Positions 55,316 through 63,398 are shown, counted from the first letter of the stretch. The stretch is 64,000 bases of DNA from Porphyrobacter sp. AAP82 (GCF_000331285.1 NZ_ANFX01000014.1:59007-123006), one strand, 5' to 3'. Made by a program: numbers and translations. Notes: a model not told the origin generated them from the sequence alone.

Positions 55316-55902
55316 TTATGTTTCCCTGTGATAAATAAACTTATCAGAAGATCATCTGATTAGTATTTATCTGTGAGACAGAGGGATGGGTCAGTAACCT
55401 AGTCACATTCTCTCTGTTAAATCATAGGGCTCTATTGTTGCGTTGAGGTAGCCAGCTTGCTGTAGCCATCAGAACTCGCAGCCCAGTAAGCGTGATCACA
55501 GACACGCAATACGACAAGCAAAGCCGCAACTGGCTTGTAAAACATTATGTGGTAGAGCAAGATATGAGACTGTAAAAACAGTAACTTGTATGCGTCTTAT
55601 GGGTGAATGATTGGTTCCTAAGGCGTTGCGTTGCGAACAACTCACCGCACGTAAAGGTAACAGCGTAACCTTATCTCCCATTCAGTTTTTAGCTGAAAGG
55701 TTGTGTGCAATCATAGGCTAAACGACTCAACGAAAAGTACGGAAGTCTCAGTGAGGCGGAAGCCTCACTGTGGCATAGATCTAACGAAATGTACCAACCC
55801 AATAAAATCAAAATCGCTGATGCAGGTGTGAGCAGAGCGAAGCGATGTGAAGCACGGTAGAAAGCGAATGTGGAACAGCGAAGCTGGAACGCATTGAATG
55901 AT
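55316..55902. other. 587-base non-coding AT-rich gap with a strong hairpin
   Basis: I see no convincing gene here. A 9-bp perfect stem CAGTGAGGC/GCCTCACTG closed by a GGAA tetraloop lies at 55749-55770. Other parts have short repeats of GAAGC and AGCGAAG. An open frame at 55689-55934 on the minus strand has no ribosome binding site. The hairpin could belong to a structured RNA or terminate transcription from the membrane protein gene at 55903. Confidence 0.5.
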
Positions 55903-56397
55903 TCAAAACAGGCGTTTGTCAGCAGAATATGCAAGCGATAAGAATGTAGGAACAGATATCCCGTTTATGCACAAAACCAAAAAGAACTCTTTGCTTATAA
56001 AGAAATTAAACTGCTCCAGAGGGTCATCTGGGAATATTACATCGTACACGATAAAGCCTGACGCAATGCTGCATATTGCACAGATAACTGCTCCAAAAAT
56101 CCTTATCTTTTGAAAAAAATTATCAAATTTCAATTCTGGATCAATGTCGGCGAAACTCAGTTCAGGTTTTCCATCAATATTAGGCTTCAAACTTGATAAA
56201 AAGTAACTTCCCGAAATGGCAGCAATCGCAAGCAAAGAATACCCGAGGTAAGGCATTCCGAGTCCAGCAGCTTCCCTTACATCACCCATTTCAATCTCGT
56301 ATGAAATCGGTCGGTAGAGGACTCCAACCCAAAGCCAGAAAAAACTATAGAACCTGCAAAAATCCCATAATGCATGATTGAATTTTCTCTCTCTCAT
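55903..56397 (-). CDS. Hypothetical membrane protein
   Basis: The 164-residue protein has four hydrophobic segments (FCRFYSFFWLWVGVLY, LGYSLLAIAAISGSYFL, IFGAVICAICSIASGFIVY and FFLVLCINGISVPTFLSLAY), with a hydrophilic loop between the second and third. The ATG at 56397 has a strong GGAGG site 8 bases before it. It lies 17 bases downstream of the serine recombinase gene. No family is recognised. Confidence 0.75.
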   Translation of the reverse strand: MRERKFNHALWDFCRFYSFFWLWVGVLYRPISYEIEMGDVREAAGLGMPYLGYSLLAIAAISGSYFLSSLKPNIDGKPELSFADIDPELKFDNFFQKIRIFGAVICAICSIASGFIVYDVIFPDDPLEQFNFFISKEFFLVLCINGISVPTFLSLAYSADKRLF

Positions 56398-56414
56398 GCC
56401 CCCTCCGAATCTTC

Positions 56415-56996
56415 TTATATATTGGACGCTAATGCAGAATATACCGTGTTTGGGCTGACTTTCACCTCTTTGCAGATAGCACGGATAGAAGCCCCATTGC
56501 GCTTCATCCATTGAATTTTTGCGATCTGCGCTTCCGTCGTGGGCTTGCGACCGAAGCGCACTCCCCGCTCTTTCGCTTTCCTGATCCCGACAATCTGACG
56601 CTCTTTGCGGATCGTGTTTTCAAACTCGCTGAAGATCCCCAAAAACTGGAAAAACATGGACCCCATCGCAGTGCTGGTATCAATGGCCTGCTTGTAGCTG
56701 AAGATATCAATCTTGCTGTCTTTCAACTCGGTCAGCACCAGGACGAGATTTCGCATTGAGCGCCCCAAGCGATCAACGGACCACACAACCACTTTCTCAA
56801 AGCGACGGAGCTTGGCGTCGTGCATCATGCGCTTCAGCTCTGGGCGATCTTCAGTCGCTTTTGTCCCGCTGATCTTCTCGCTGTATACCTCAACGACCTC
56901 CCAACCCGATCGTTCAGCGAGAGCATTCAGTTCCTCAAGCTGGCCTTCGTAATTCTGATCTGTCGTTGACACTCGTGCGTAGATCGCCACCTTCAT
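56415..56996 (-). CDS. Serine recombinase (resolvase/invertase family)
   Basis: The 193-residue protein has the catalytic domain with the nucleophile Ser10 in YARVSTTDQ, EKISGTKATEDRPELKRMM, VVVWSVDRLGRSMR (conserved Arg), and FSEFENTIRKERQ. A C-terminal HTH follows (IQWMKRNGASIRAICKEVKVSPNTVYSAL, in parts). Full length is that of Hin/Tn3-type small recombinases. It may resolve or invert island segments. An inverted repeat at 57014-57053 upstream could be its target site. Confidence 0.93.
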   Translation of the reverse strand: MKVAIYARVSTTDQNYEGQLEELNALAERSGWEVVEVYSEKISGTKATEDRPELKRMMHDAKLRRFEKVVVWSVDRLGRSMRNLVLVLTELKDSKIDIFSYKQAIDTSTAMGSMFFQFLGIFSEFENTIRKERQIVGIRKAKERGVRFGRKPTTEAQIAKIQWMKRNGASIRAICKEVKVSPNTVYSALASNI

Positions 56997-57013
56997 CTCA
57001 AAAGCCCCGTTAT

Positions 57014-57053
57014 CCTAAGTGTAGAAATAATAGCGTATAGCCAGCCACTTAGG
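57014..57053. repeat. Inverted repeat upstream of the serine recombinase
   Basis: CCTAAGTG at 57014-57021 and CACTTAGG at 57046-57053 are exact inverted copies separated by 24 bases. They sit 18 to 57 bases before the recombinase start and may form its regulatory or crossover site. Confidence 0.4.
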
Positions 57054-57133
57054 ACCGAAAGCCTTGCGTCACCTCAGGCCGAGAATTTGGGGATTTTTGG
57101 AGGGACTAAAAAATAACGGCAATGCAGCACTGG

Positions 57134-58063
57134 TCATTTGCGCGGGTGAGCGCACATCGGTTTGACGCTGCAAAGCTGACAGGTCGGAAATGTCTCTGTG
57201 CAAATCGTTCTGACGAACCCATTCACCTCGTCAGGCTCCTGCCCTAGCTTTACGATCATAAAATCTAGCAAGCGCAGTGAGATTCCAGCTTCATCAGCGA
57301 TCCGACGGCATGCGTCTTGTAATGCCCAGTTGAACTCAGGGATTGCCCCGAGATTTGTAGCCCTCGTTGTCGTCACTGGTTTGTTCAAGATGTAGGTCTT
57401 GTCTCCCTTCTTATAGCGATCAATCAGCCCGATCTGGATTGCAATGCGATTCACGACCCGATCTGGCTTGACGACAGGAAATCCCAGCTCGGTCATCAGA
57501 TGGAATGTCGTCACCTCGCCAAATTTCAAAAGATCGTTGAGACGCTTATGAATGATCTTCAGTGATGCAATGTCACTCGTATCTTCAATGTTGCGACAGA
57601 CCCATTGAATGATCGTTTTGTCGGGGTGTTGCCGCATTGTGGCAGTGACATTGTTCGCTGCGACAATGACGGTCGTCAGGTTGTCAGCGTGCCTGAAGCA
57701 GTCCTCGTCATCCATGAACTCCTCAAACCGCTCGCGGCCAGGGTTCCATGCCGCAGAATTCAACTCTGTTCTGTCACCAAGGTAGGAGTCCAGCATATAA
57801 TCATTTCGGGCCTCAACGGCACTCGCAAGGTGTCCCGCATAAAATGGCTTGGTAGCAGCGGTACGCCAGAACGTGTCATCGGACATGTTGCGATCAAATT
57901 TCAGCGCATCCATTTCGGCGAAAACGGCTTCAAGCTGAGCGCATCGGTTTGTAACGATTTCGGGGCTGACTTCCCGCTCAGTCCGTGACCGCGAAGTCGC
58001 TCGTTCCAGCAACGTTTTCCGCAATACTGCTACAAACTCTTTTGCCTTGCCCTGCTCAATCAT
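57134..58063 (-). CDS. HhH-GPD superfamily DNA glycosylase-like protein with 4Fe-4S loop
   Basis: The 309-residue protein has an HhH-GPD-like core: NDLLKFGEVTTFHLM at the hairpin, followed by TELGFPVVKPDRVVNRIAIQIGL, with Asp201 at the catalytic position. A C-terminal C288-x6-C295-x2-C298-x5-C304 set matches the endonuclease III/MutY cluster. The usual lyase Lys of the HhH is not obvious, so it would be a monofunctional glycosylase if active. It is controlled by operator copy 2. Which base it removes is unknown. Confidence 0.82.
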   Translation of the reverse strand: MIEQGKAKEFVAVLRKTLLERATSRSRTEREVSPEIVTNRCAQLEAVFAEMDALKFDRNMSDDTFWRTAATKPFYAGHLASAVEARNDYMLDSYLGDRTELNSAAWNPGRERFEEFMDDEDCFRHADNLTTVIVAANNVTATMRQHPDKTIIQWVCRNIEDTSDIASLKIIHKRLNDLLKFGEVTTFHLMTELGFPVVKPDRVVNRIAIQIGLIDRYKKGDKTYILNKPVTTTRATNLGAIPEFNWALQDACRRIADEAGISLRLLDFMIVKLGQEPDEVNGFVRTICTETFPTCQLCSVKPMCAHPRK

Positions 58064-58109
58064 GCGCTTGCCCCCTGACTGCTTTTCCTGAGTGTGGCTC
58101 GGCTTTATG

Positions 58110-58130
58110 AAACTTAAAAGTTTTAAGTTT
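58110..58130. promoter_or_regulatory. Island operator palindrome, copy 2
   Basis: AAACTTAAAA-G-TTTTAAGTTT is a perfect 21-base palindrome midway between the divergent HhH-GPD gene (46 bases away) and the small gene at 58141 (10 bases away). It is the longest of the three copies. Confidence 0.78.
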
Positions 58131-58140
58131 CAGGAGCGGA

Positions 58141-58311
58141 ATGATGACGCAAGCAAGACAGTGGTGGATTTTGGTTCGCTACAAGGATGAGGCAGGAGCA
58201 GGCTTCGGGAAGCAGTATGTCACAGCGACCAACGCTTATGAGGCAATTCAGATGGCGAAGGCTTTATATGGGAAGCTGCTCATTTCCGAGAGTGCTGCGC
58301 CAGCGCTGTAA
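58141..58311 (+). CDS. Small protein (56 residues), divergent from the HhH-GPD gene
   Basis: The frame from ATG 58141 to TAA 58311 reads MMTQARQWWILVRYKDEAGAG and ends in a helix with AYEAIQMAKALYGKLL. The ribosome binding site CAGGAGCG is 6 bases upstream and directly next to the operator. The product looks folded, with beta strand, strand and helix. It ends exactly where the minus-strand gene at 58312 ends. No family is recognised. Confidence 0.65.
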   Translation: MMTQARQWWILVRYKDEAGAGFGKQYVTATNAYEAIQMAKALYGKLLISESAAPAL

Positions 58312-58506
58312 TCACCCTTGCAAAATATCAATCAATGCGCCTGTCTTGTCGTCAACGGCGCGGGCTTTTCTAGACTTTGAAGCGAGTTGCGTCTTCAAAG
58401 CTCTCTGCAGAGCTAACTTGATAGATGTGTCTGTAGCCGACACGGTTTGAAAACGCTGCCATCGCCCAAACTGGTCCTGGACTTCAATCCGCGCCGTTTT
58501 GCTCAT
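58312..58506 (-). CDS. Small hypothetical protein (64 residues)
   Basis: The protein MSKTARIEVQDQFGRWQRF continues as TVSATDTSIKLALQRAL and TGALIDIL. It has a strand-helix-strand look similar in style to the small neighbour at 58141. The ATG at 58506 is preceded by a GGGTGA-type weak site. It lies 6 bases after the next gene upstream on the same strand. Confidence 0.6.
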   Translation of the reverse strand: MSKTARIEVQDQFGRWQRFQTVSATDTSIKLALQRALKTQLASKSRKARAVDDKTGALIDILQG

Positions 58507-58512
58507 CAAATG

Positions 58513-58992
58513 TCACCCTAGCTCCAGTGAAAAACTGTTTTGCAACCAGAGATGCTGAAGAAACTCTCTCTCGGCTTTGCCATGTCTCCATGCAAACCCA
58601 CTTGTGCGAAATAGACCAAGCTCAGATTCAATCTTTATGAAATTAATTGATGATATATTTTTATTCTCAGATGACAAAGATAAAATTGTGAAATCTCTTG
58701 ACCAATAAAAATCCCACCATTCTTCAATATCCATATATCGTTTTAGCATTTCATTATGCGTTTCAATTCTATTAAATAAATGAGATCTGTTTATCTTAAT
58801 GCCATCTCTAATCCACCCATTTTCTTTAAAAGCCATAAGGGCGTTAGGAGTTATTCCTTCAACTCTCCAGCAAAACGGATTTTGACTAAACAATTCAGTT
58901 ATCATCCGATGTTTTATCTTATTTGATGAAATCATATTATTTATTTGAAGAAAATCATGATATAGAAGCTCAATAATTTTTTTATCTAGCAT
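58513..58992 (-). CDS. AT-rich hypothetical protein
   Basis: The 159-residue protein is very AT-rich in codon use (many Ile, Asn, Lys and Phe), unlike its neighbours. It has EEWWDFYWSRDFTIL and SGFAWRHGKAEREFLQHLW. It overlaps the end of the DUF2779 gene by 11 bases, so it is coupled to it. The role is unknown; it could be an accessory or immunity protein. Confidence 0.7.
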   Translation of the reverse strand: MLDKKIIELLYHDFLQINNMISSNKIKHRMITELFSQNPFCWRVEGITPNALMAFKENGWIRDGIKINRSHLFNRIETHNEMLKRYMDIEEWWDFYWSRDFTILSLSSENKNISSINFIKIESELGLFRTSGFAWRHGKAEREFLQHLWLQNSFSLELG

Positions 58993-60904
58993 GGCCGAAT
59001 TCCTCAATATAAAATGATCTCTGAATCCAGCTCTCTGCGATCATTGCCATCGCTAGTGTGTCCAACTCGCAGTATCGCTTGAGACTGGCTTCAACAGCGT
59101 CACGCTGCCTTTGGCGCAAATCTGGATCTTGAAGCTGACCGTATGCCATGGCAGCCTCACCGCCCTCTGCAATCCCACCAGCATCGGAGATTTGAGAGGC
59201 AAGTCCACGCAGAATCTTGTAGGGATCTTTGGGTTTTCCGTCTTGATCTGCTTGCCACCACGCAATTCCGTCATAGTTCTTGCTAGGGATGCCATCTTGA
59301 GCGCCATAGATCGGCTTGGAGTATCGCTCCCTGAGATAAGCTGAGCTGGAAAGCGCGGCAGGTAGCACTTGCTTGATTGAATTGCCGCCTTTGGTCGCGG
59401 GATGAAAATAACCTTCTTCGGCGATTTTTTTCAGATCAACCATCTGTCGGTCGCCGCCTTTCACCAAGCGACCTATGAAATCGCTCAGTTCTTCCGCATC
59501 AGCAGGAGCGTCATCACGAGAATGAAGCTGTTTGTGGATGTGCTCCAGGATCGTGTTTTCATGTGCGGCCCAGCAGAACACGGTGCCGTCGTCGGCCTCT
59601 AATGCGTGCTTGAGAGCTCGGACGAATTCAAAGTTTGGAAACTGTCCTACCCGAGCGAGGAGAAACTCATCAGCATGGCGAAGCTTGCCATCGCTCTCCA
59701 GAATATGATGGGAGAACTGAAAGGCGACGCTTTCAAAAGGCTTCATTCCAATATGGAACGGCAGAGCAGGAGCACAGGTCTCAAAGTCAATGAAGTGCAG
59801 AGGATAGCGCCAGCTCTCCATCTGCCGCGACATGTAGCTCTCATGGATGAAATAGCCGCGCTTCATGTGGGGCGCGGGTAGACCGTTGATCTGAAACCAC
59901 TGACGTTCGGATGGGCTCAAACGATCAGCAAGCGGCGCATAGCCAATGTCTTCCTGCGTGACGCCGCTGAGAGCGCGCTTGCCACTTTGGATGAGGCGCT
60001 CTTTTCCGCGAAAGTTCCAGAGATCAAGAACCGTAGCTTCTGGAAAGTCATCATCAGACCATCCGTTGGCCTCCTTCCAGCATTCATGAAAGCCGCTGCT
60101 TAAGGAGCTACCTTTCTCGGCTTTGAACTCGCATGATGCGCAGTGGCTGCCTATCGGGGCTTCAATGACCTCTCCGCTCACATATGCCTGCGCCCATCTC
60201 TCAGCCACATTAGGCAAAAGCCCCTCGCCACCAGGAAATCTGATCGGTTCATTCAGGATGGTTTCAACATACTGATCAACGGGTATTTTGCTTAGCAGAG
60301 ATTTCTCAAAGCCAATGCCCGCTGCCTCGCTGCGAGGCACAACCCGTTTACCGTCTGAACCAATTGGGAAAAGCTGGTTCATCTGATCAAGCGTCGCAGC
60401 ACGGGCCTTGTCGGGCATCATCAGATAGCTGCGGATCTCTGCGTCTGGAAAACACAGGCGCAGAACATAGGTCTGGAAGGCTATGTCTTGGAGATATGGA
60501 AGGTAGGCAGCTGATGGCTTGCCATTGACCCCTAACGATGCGGGCTTACTGGAATCATAGGATTTTGCTTTGACCTCTATGATTTCAAGGCTGTTACCTC
60601 GCTTTATCAGGATATCGCATCTGATCAGAAACTGCCCGTGCGTGAAGGCGGGCTCAAAAATCGTTACCTCGTCGTTACGCAGCAACTCGCCAGTTTTGGC
60701 TAGCGCAGCAGACGGAAGGACGCCTTCTAGGTCTATCCCGTCAGGGAAAAGCTGCTTGGCTAAAGCGCCAACCTGAAAGCCTGATGCAGCGAGTGATTTC
60801 AAAAATGCATTTTCGGCACTGGCATCTTTATACAAGTCGCTGCCCGCGTAAGACAGCTTACGCGGGCAAGTGACAGATAAAGTGAAAAGCGACTTTGTTA
60901 TCAC
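58982..60904 (-). CDS. DUF2779 nuclease-like protein (PD-(D/E)xK plus DEDD-like domain)
   Basis: The 640-residue protein has Cys13 in CPRKL, D97 in RCDILI and E110-x-K112 in EIIEVKAKS, the pattern of a Cas4/RecB-type nuclease. C255, C258 and C275 (SHCASCEF and HECWKE) complete a putative 4Fe-4S cluster. The C-terminal DUF2779 part starts at HFIDFETCAPALPF with the D-x-E pair of DEDD exonucleases, then FCWAAHENTIL and DLKKIAEEGYFHP. It could process DNA in defence or repair. A partial paralogue of its first 85 residues lies at 61897-62176. The start is GTG. Confidence 0.85.
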   Translation of the reverse strand: MITKSLFTLSVTCPRKLSYAGSDLYKDASAENAFLKSLAASGFQVGALAKQLFPDGIDLEGVLPSAALAKTGELLRNDEVTIFEPAFTHGQFLIRCDILIKRGNSLEIIEVKAKSYDSSKPASLGVNGKPSAAYLPYLQDIAFQTYVLRLCFPDAEIRSYLMMPDKARAATLDQMNQLFPIGSDGKRVVPRSEAAGIGFEKSLLSKIPVDQYVETILNEPIRFPGGEGLLPNVAERWAQAYVSGEVIEAPIGSHCASCEFKAEKGSSLSSGFHECWKEANGWSDDDFPEATVLDLWNFRGKERLIQSGKRALSGVTQEDIGYAPLADRLSPSERQWFQINGLPAPHMKRGYFIHESYMSRQMESWRYPLHFIDFETCAPALPFHIGMKPFESVAFQFSHHILESDGKLRHADEFLLARVGQFPNFEFVRALKHALEADDGTVFCWAAHENTILEHIHKQLHSRDDAPADAEELSDFIGRLVKGGDRQMVDLKKIAEEGYFHPATKGGNSIKQVLPAALSSSAYLRERYSKPIYGAQDGIPSKNYDGIAWWQADQDGKPKDPYKILRGLASQISDAGGIAEGGEAAMAYGQLQDPDLRQRQRDAVEASLKRYCELDTLAMAMIAESWIQRSFYIEEFGHAR

Positions 60905-60927
60905 TATTTTACGAAACTTATTATAAA

Positions 60928-61386
60928 TCAGGAAAGCTTAAACAGACCGATGTCACGCCAATGTTCGGGGTTTTCTTTATCATATCCTTGAATATATGAT
61001 GAAAAACCCCTATAACTCCCGCCAAGATATTCAACTCCGAGAATCTTTAGCTTATTTTTCTGATTTAAGTACGCTTCGGCGCCAGATCTTATTTTTACAG
61101 AAAGGGACCCCTGAACTGATACAGACAAACCTGACCCATCTGCAATTAAATCTATATAAAAATTATCTTTTGATTTTTTGTCGCATTGTTTGAATTCAAA
61201 CTTTACAGAATCATAGGGATCGTCTTCTTTATATGTAACAATAACAAGACACATCTGACCCTTATCTATATCGCTAAGATATTTTATTGCGTCTTCGCCT
61301 TTTAAAAAAACATCCTCAAAGTCCTCAGTCACCCAAAAGCCATCGGTTTTGAAGTGCTCATCTAACTCAATTGAAAGTTTGGCCAT
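60928..61386 (-). CDS. AT-rich hypothetical protein between DUF2779 and the Y gene
   Basis: The 152-residue acidic protein (KLSIELDEHFKTDGFWVTED, then LIADGSGLSVSVQGSLSVKI) is AT-rich. An AGAGGA site precedes the ATG. It occupies the same place in its cassette as the unrelated 147-residue gene at 62184 does in the other. No domain is recognised. Confidence 0.72.
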   Translation of the reverse strand: MAKLSIELDEHFKTDGFWVTEDFEDVFLKGEDAIKYLSDIDKGQMCLVIVTYKEDDPYDSVKFEFKQCDKKSKDNFYIDLIADGSGLSVSVQGSLSVKIRSGAEAYLNQKNKLKILGVEYLGGSYRGFSSYIQGYDKENPEHWRDIGLFKLS

Positions 61387-61464
61387 TTAGGTATCCTCTG
61401 TCTGTGGTATTATGATCGGTCAAAACCTCGCACTCCGCATTGATGCATTAGCATCATAAGCCAG

Positions 61465-61845
61465 TCAAGAATTGACATTTTTTCGGTTATGAGGATGATG
61501 TTGCGGCATAGAAAACGCAAGAAAAGCCGACTGCACCTCGCCCGTTGAGCGGCAATGGGCAAGCTGCTCATTCGTCACACCAAGAATGCGCTCGGCTTCA
61601 GCAGTAGGCGGTCTTGACGGCCTCGCCCATTCGTCAAACACGTCATCTTCATCCCAGCGATTGACCGCATAGAAGTGAATGATTTCGCCCTTCTCAGGCG
61701 TGAGCGCACTCGTCTCAAGCTCAATGATCAGATCCCGTTTCAGGCCATGATTGCCCGCGAGATAGAGCTCCAACCCACCCTGCATGTAGAGTTCAAACAA
61801 GCTGTCATGCAGCAGCTTCTGGCTTTGGCTTAGCTTGTGATTCAT
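61465..61845 (-). CDS. Hypothetical protein Y, intact copy
   Basis: The 126-residue protein begins MNHKLSQSQKLLHDSLFELY and has LYLAGNHGLKRDLIIELETS and IHFYAVNRWDEDDVFDEW. Its first 31 residues are nearly identical to the truncated copy at 62756-62893. It overlaps the remnant of gene X by the same ATGA-style junction seen in the complete copy. Function is unknown. Confidence 0.75.
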   Translation of the reverse strand: MNHKLSQSQKLLHDSLFELYMQGGLELYLAGNHGLKRDLIIELETSALTPEKGEIIHFYAVNRWDEDDVFDEWARPSRPPTAEAERILGVTNEQLAHCRSTGEVQSAFLAFSMPQHHPHNRKNVNS

Positions 61846-61896
61846 CTGGCTATCGCCTTCGCCGCTTTGCGAAACGCAACCTCATCATTCTGCGCT
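61842..61896 (-). pseudogene. Gene X 3' remnant
   Basis: Fifty-five bases match the end of gene X (62890-62944): the frame would read AQNDEVAFRKAAKAIAR and then stop. The 140-base block 61757-61896 aligns without gaps to 62805-62944. It joins abruptly to the DUF2779 head at 61897. Confidence 0.8.
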
Positions 61897-62176
61897 GCGT
61901 GAAGGCGGGCTCAAAAATCGTTACCTCTTCGTTACGCAGCAACTCGCCAGTTTTAGCCAATGCAGGCTGTGGAAGGAGGCCGTCTAGGTCTATGCCATCA
62001 GGGAAAAGCTGCTTTGCTAACGCCCCGATCTGAAAGCCTGATGCAGCGAGTGATTTCAGAAATGAATTACTAGCACTGGCATCGTGATAATTCGGATTGC
62101 CCGCGTAGAAAAGTTTACGCGGGCAATCAATTCCACGTGCAAAGTCTGATTTGCTGAGTTTTTTCTTATATATCAA
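61897..62176 (-). pseudogene. DUF2779 gene head, truncated duplicate
   Basis: About 93 residues match the start of the intact DUF2779 protein (CPRKL, then FLKSLAASGFQIGALAKQLFPDG and TGELLRNEEVTIFEPAFT), starting from a TTG. The match ends at the junction with the gene X remnant and the frame closes in a short basic tail. It keeps only the first Cys of the cluster and none of the nuclease residues, so it is a remnant. Confidence 0.82.
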
Positions 62177-62183
62177 GATGTAA

Positions 62184-62627
62184 CTACTTCAAACCTTTTA
62201 TGTTCTTTGCAGTCTTGACGGGTATCAAATAGTTGGTCTCAGTTTGGGTTCCCCTAAACGATTTAACTTCGTATTCTTGAGATTCCAAACCCTCAATTGC
62301 GCCTTCAACATCGGAGGCGGAGCCAAAAACCCACTTTGATTTAGGATCAAGAAATTGATCTACATAATTGGACTTTACGTTAATTTTTGCGACAAAATCA
62401 CAGTTTACAACGACTGTGTCTCCATTCGGCTCAATTTCCAGAGCTCCTTCCTGAATATTGTCGTCGGAGATCTCAAATTTAATACCGATGTTTGGAGTTT
62501 CAGGCTGAAAAATGTTGATTTCAAGAAACTTTCTATATGCTTTTTCTAGTTTTTTAGCAGGAGTGTCTTCACCTTCGCATCTTGCAATTATAAATTTAGA
62601 GGATGCAGCGATAAACATTGCAGGCAT
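62184..62627 (-). CDS. AT-rich hypothetical protein in the first cassette copy
   Basis: The 147-residue acidic protein (KFIIARCEGEDTPAKKLEKAY, then IKFEISDDNIQEGALEIEPNGD) has beta-rich content and an AGGAG site before the ATG at 62627. It has no visible similarity to the gene in the same position of the second cassette (60928-61386). The role is unknown. Confidence 0.72.
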   Translation of the reverse strand: MPAMFIAASSKFIIARCEGEDTPAKKLEKAYRKFLEINIFQPETPNIGIKFEISDDNIQEGALEIEPNGDTVVVNCDFVAKINVKSNYVDQFLDPKSKWVFGSASDVEGAIEGLESQEYEVKSFRGTQTETNYLIPVKTAKNIKGLK

Positions 62628-62755
62628 ATTTCTCTCCTGTTTGGCTAATCAAAATGAAGGTGCCTAGCCTATTCCGCTGATAATCTAGCGGTTCGTTTTA
62701 TGAACGTCAAGCCTTGACGTATTTTTGATTTTGTGAATTATATCTTCTCCAATTC

Positions 62756-62893
62756 TTACTGCCAAAAGCATGAACGCCGCGTGCCATCGTAGTCATGAGC
62801 GCCAGCGAGATAAAGTTCCAAGCCACCCAGCATGTAGAGTTCAAACAGACTGTCGTGCAGCAGCTTCTGGCTTTGGCTTAGCTTCTCGTTCAT
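62756..62893 (-). pseudogene. Protein Y, truncated copy
   Basis: A 45-codon frame matches the first 31 residues of protein Y (NEKLSQSQKLLHDSLFELY) and then runs into unrelated sequence and a stop. Its start overlaps the gene X stop (ATGA). It was probably cut by the insertion or rearrangement that brought in the 147-residue gene. Confidence 0.78.
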
Positions 62894-63336
62894 CTGGCGA
62901 TTGCCTGTGCAGCTTTGCGAAACGCAACCTCATCATTCTGCGCTCCATAAACATACCCACGCAAAGCTCTTTGCTGATCAGCCAGCGATGGATCAGCCTG
63001 ACGAATTCCCTGCTGAATTGACGAAAGCTCCTTAGAGCGTTCCTCAGCGTCTTTCTGGACGCTTGGGGTATCAGTGCTGCTTGCTGGACGCTTTCGCTGC
63101 TGAGGACCTTTCACAGGAGCGGATTTCGGCGGTTTCGTTTTACGGGGTTGCTTCTGGCTCGCTAACTGAACGCATCGTTGCTGAAAGACCGTCCCCAACT
63201 GCGATGTGCCAGCCAGCAATATGTCCATCGCCAGCTTCACTCTATCGCTGCCTGCCTCGCGAGCCATGGCCACCACTGCGATGACTGCCTCTCGCAGTAG
63301 CTCAATCTCATCATTTCCCTTTTTCTCAGTGCCCAT
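62890..63336 (-). CDS. Hypothetical protein X, intact copy
   Basis: The 148-residue protein has a helical N-terminus (IELLREAVIAVVAMAREAGSD), a Lys/Pro/Ser-rich disordered middle (KQPRKTKPPKSAPVKGPQQRK in parts) and a helical C-terminus (RQADPSLADQQRALRGYVYG). The ATG at 63336 is preferred to a GTG at 63345. It is the first gene after operator copy 3. No family is recognised. Confidence 0.7.
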   Translation of the reverse strand: MGTEKKGNDEIELLREAVIAVVAMAREAGSDRVKLAMDILLAGTSQLGTVFQQRCVQLASQKQPRKTKPPKSAPVKGPQQRKRPASSTDTPSVQKDAEERSKELSSIQQGIRQADPSLADQQRALRGYVYGAQNDEVAFRKAAQAIAR

Positions 63337-63398
63337 CAGATACACCCTTTCTGATTATATTTATCGTGCGGGCATGGTAGCGCAGGGGGCAAGGAGCG

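Noticed and set aside
55689..55934. 81-residue minus-strand open frame in the AT-rich gap
   Set aside because: There is no ribosome binding site, it overlaps the end of the membrane protein gene, and it includes the hairpin arms, so it is more likely non-coding.
50984..63345. CRISPR array, retron or phage structural module in the island
   Set aside because: No regularly spaced direct repeats, no reverse transcriptase motif and no capsid, portal or tail proteins are visible.
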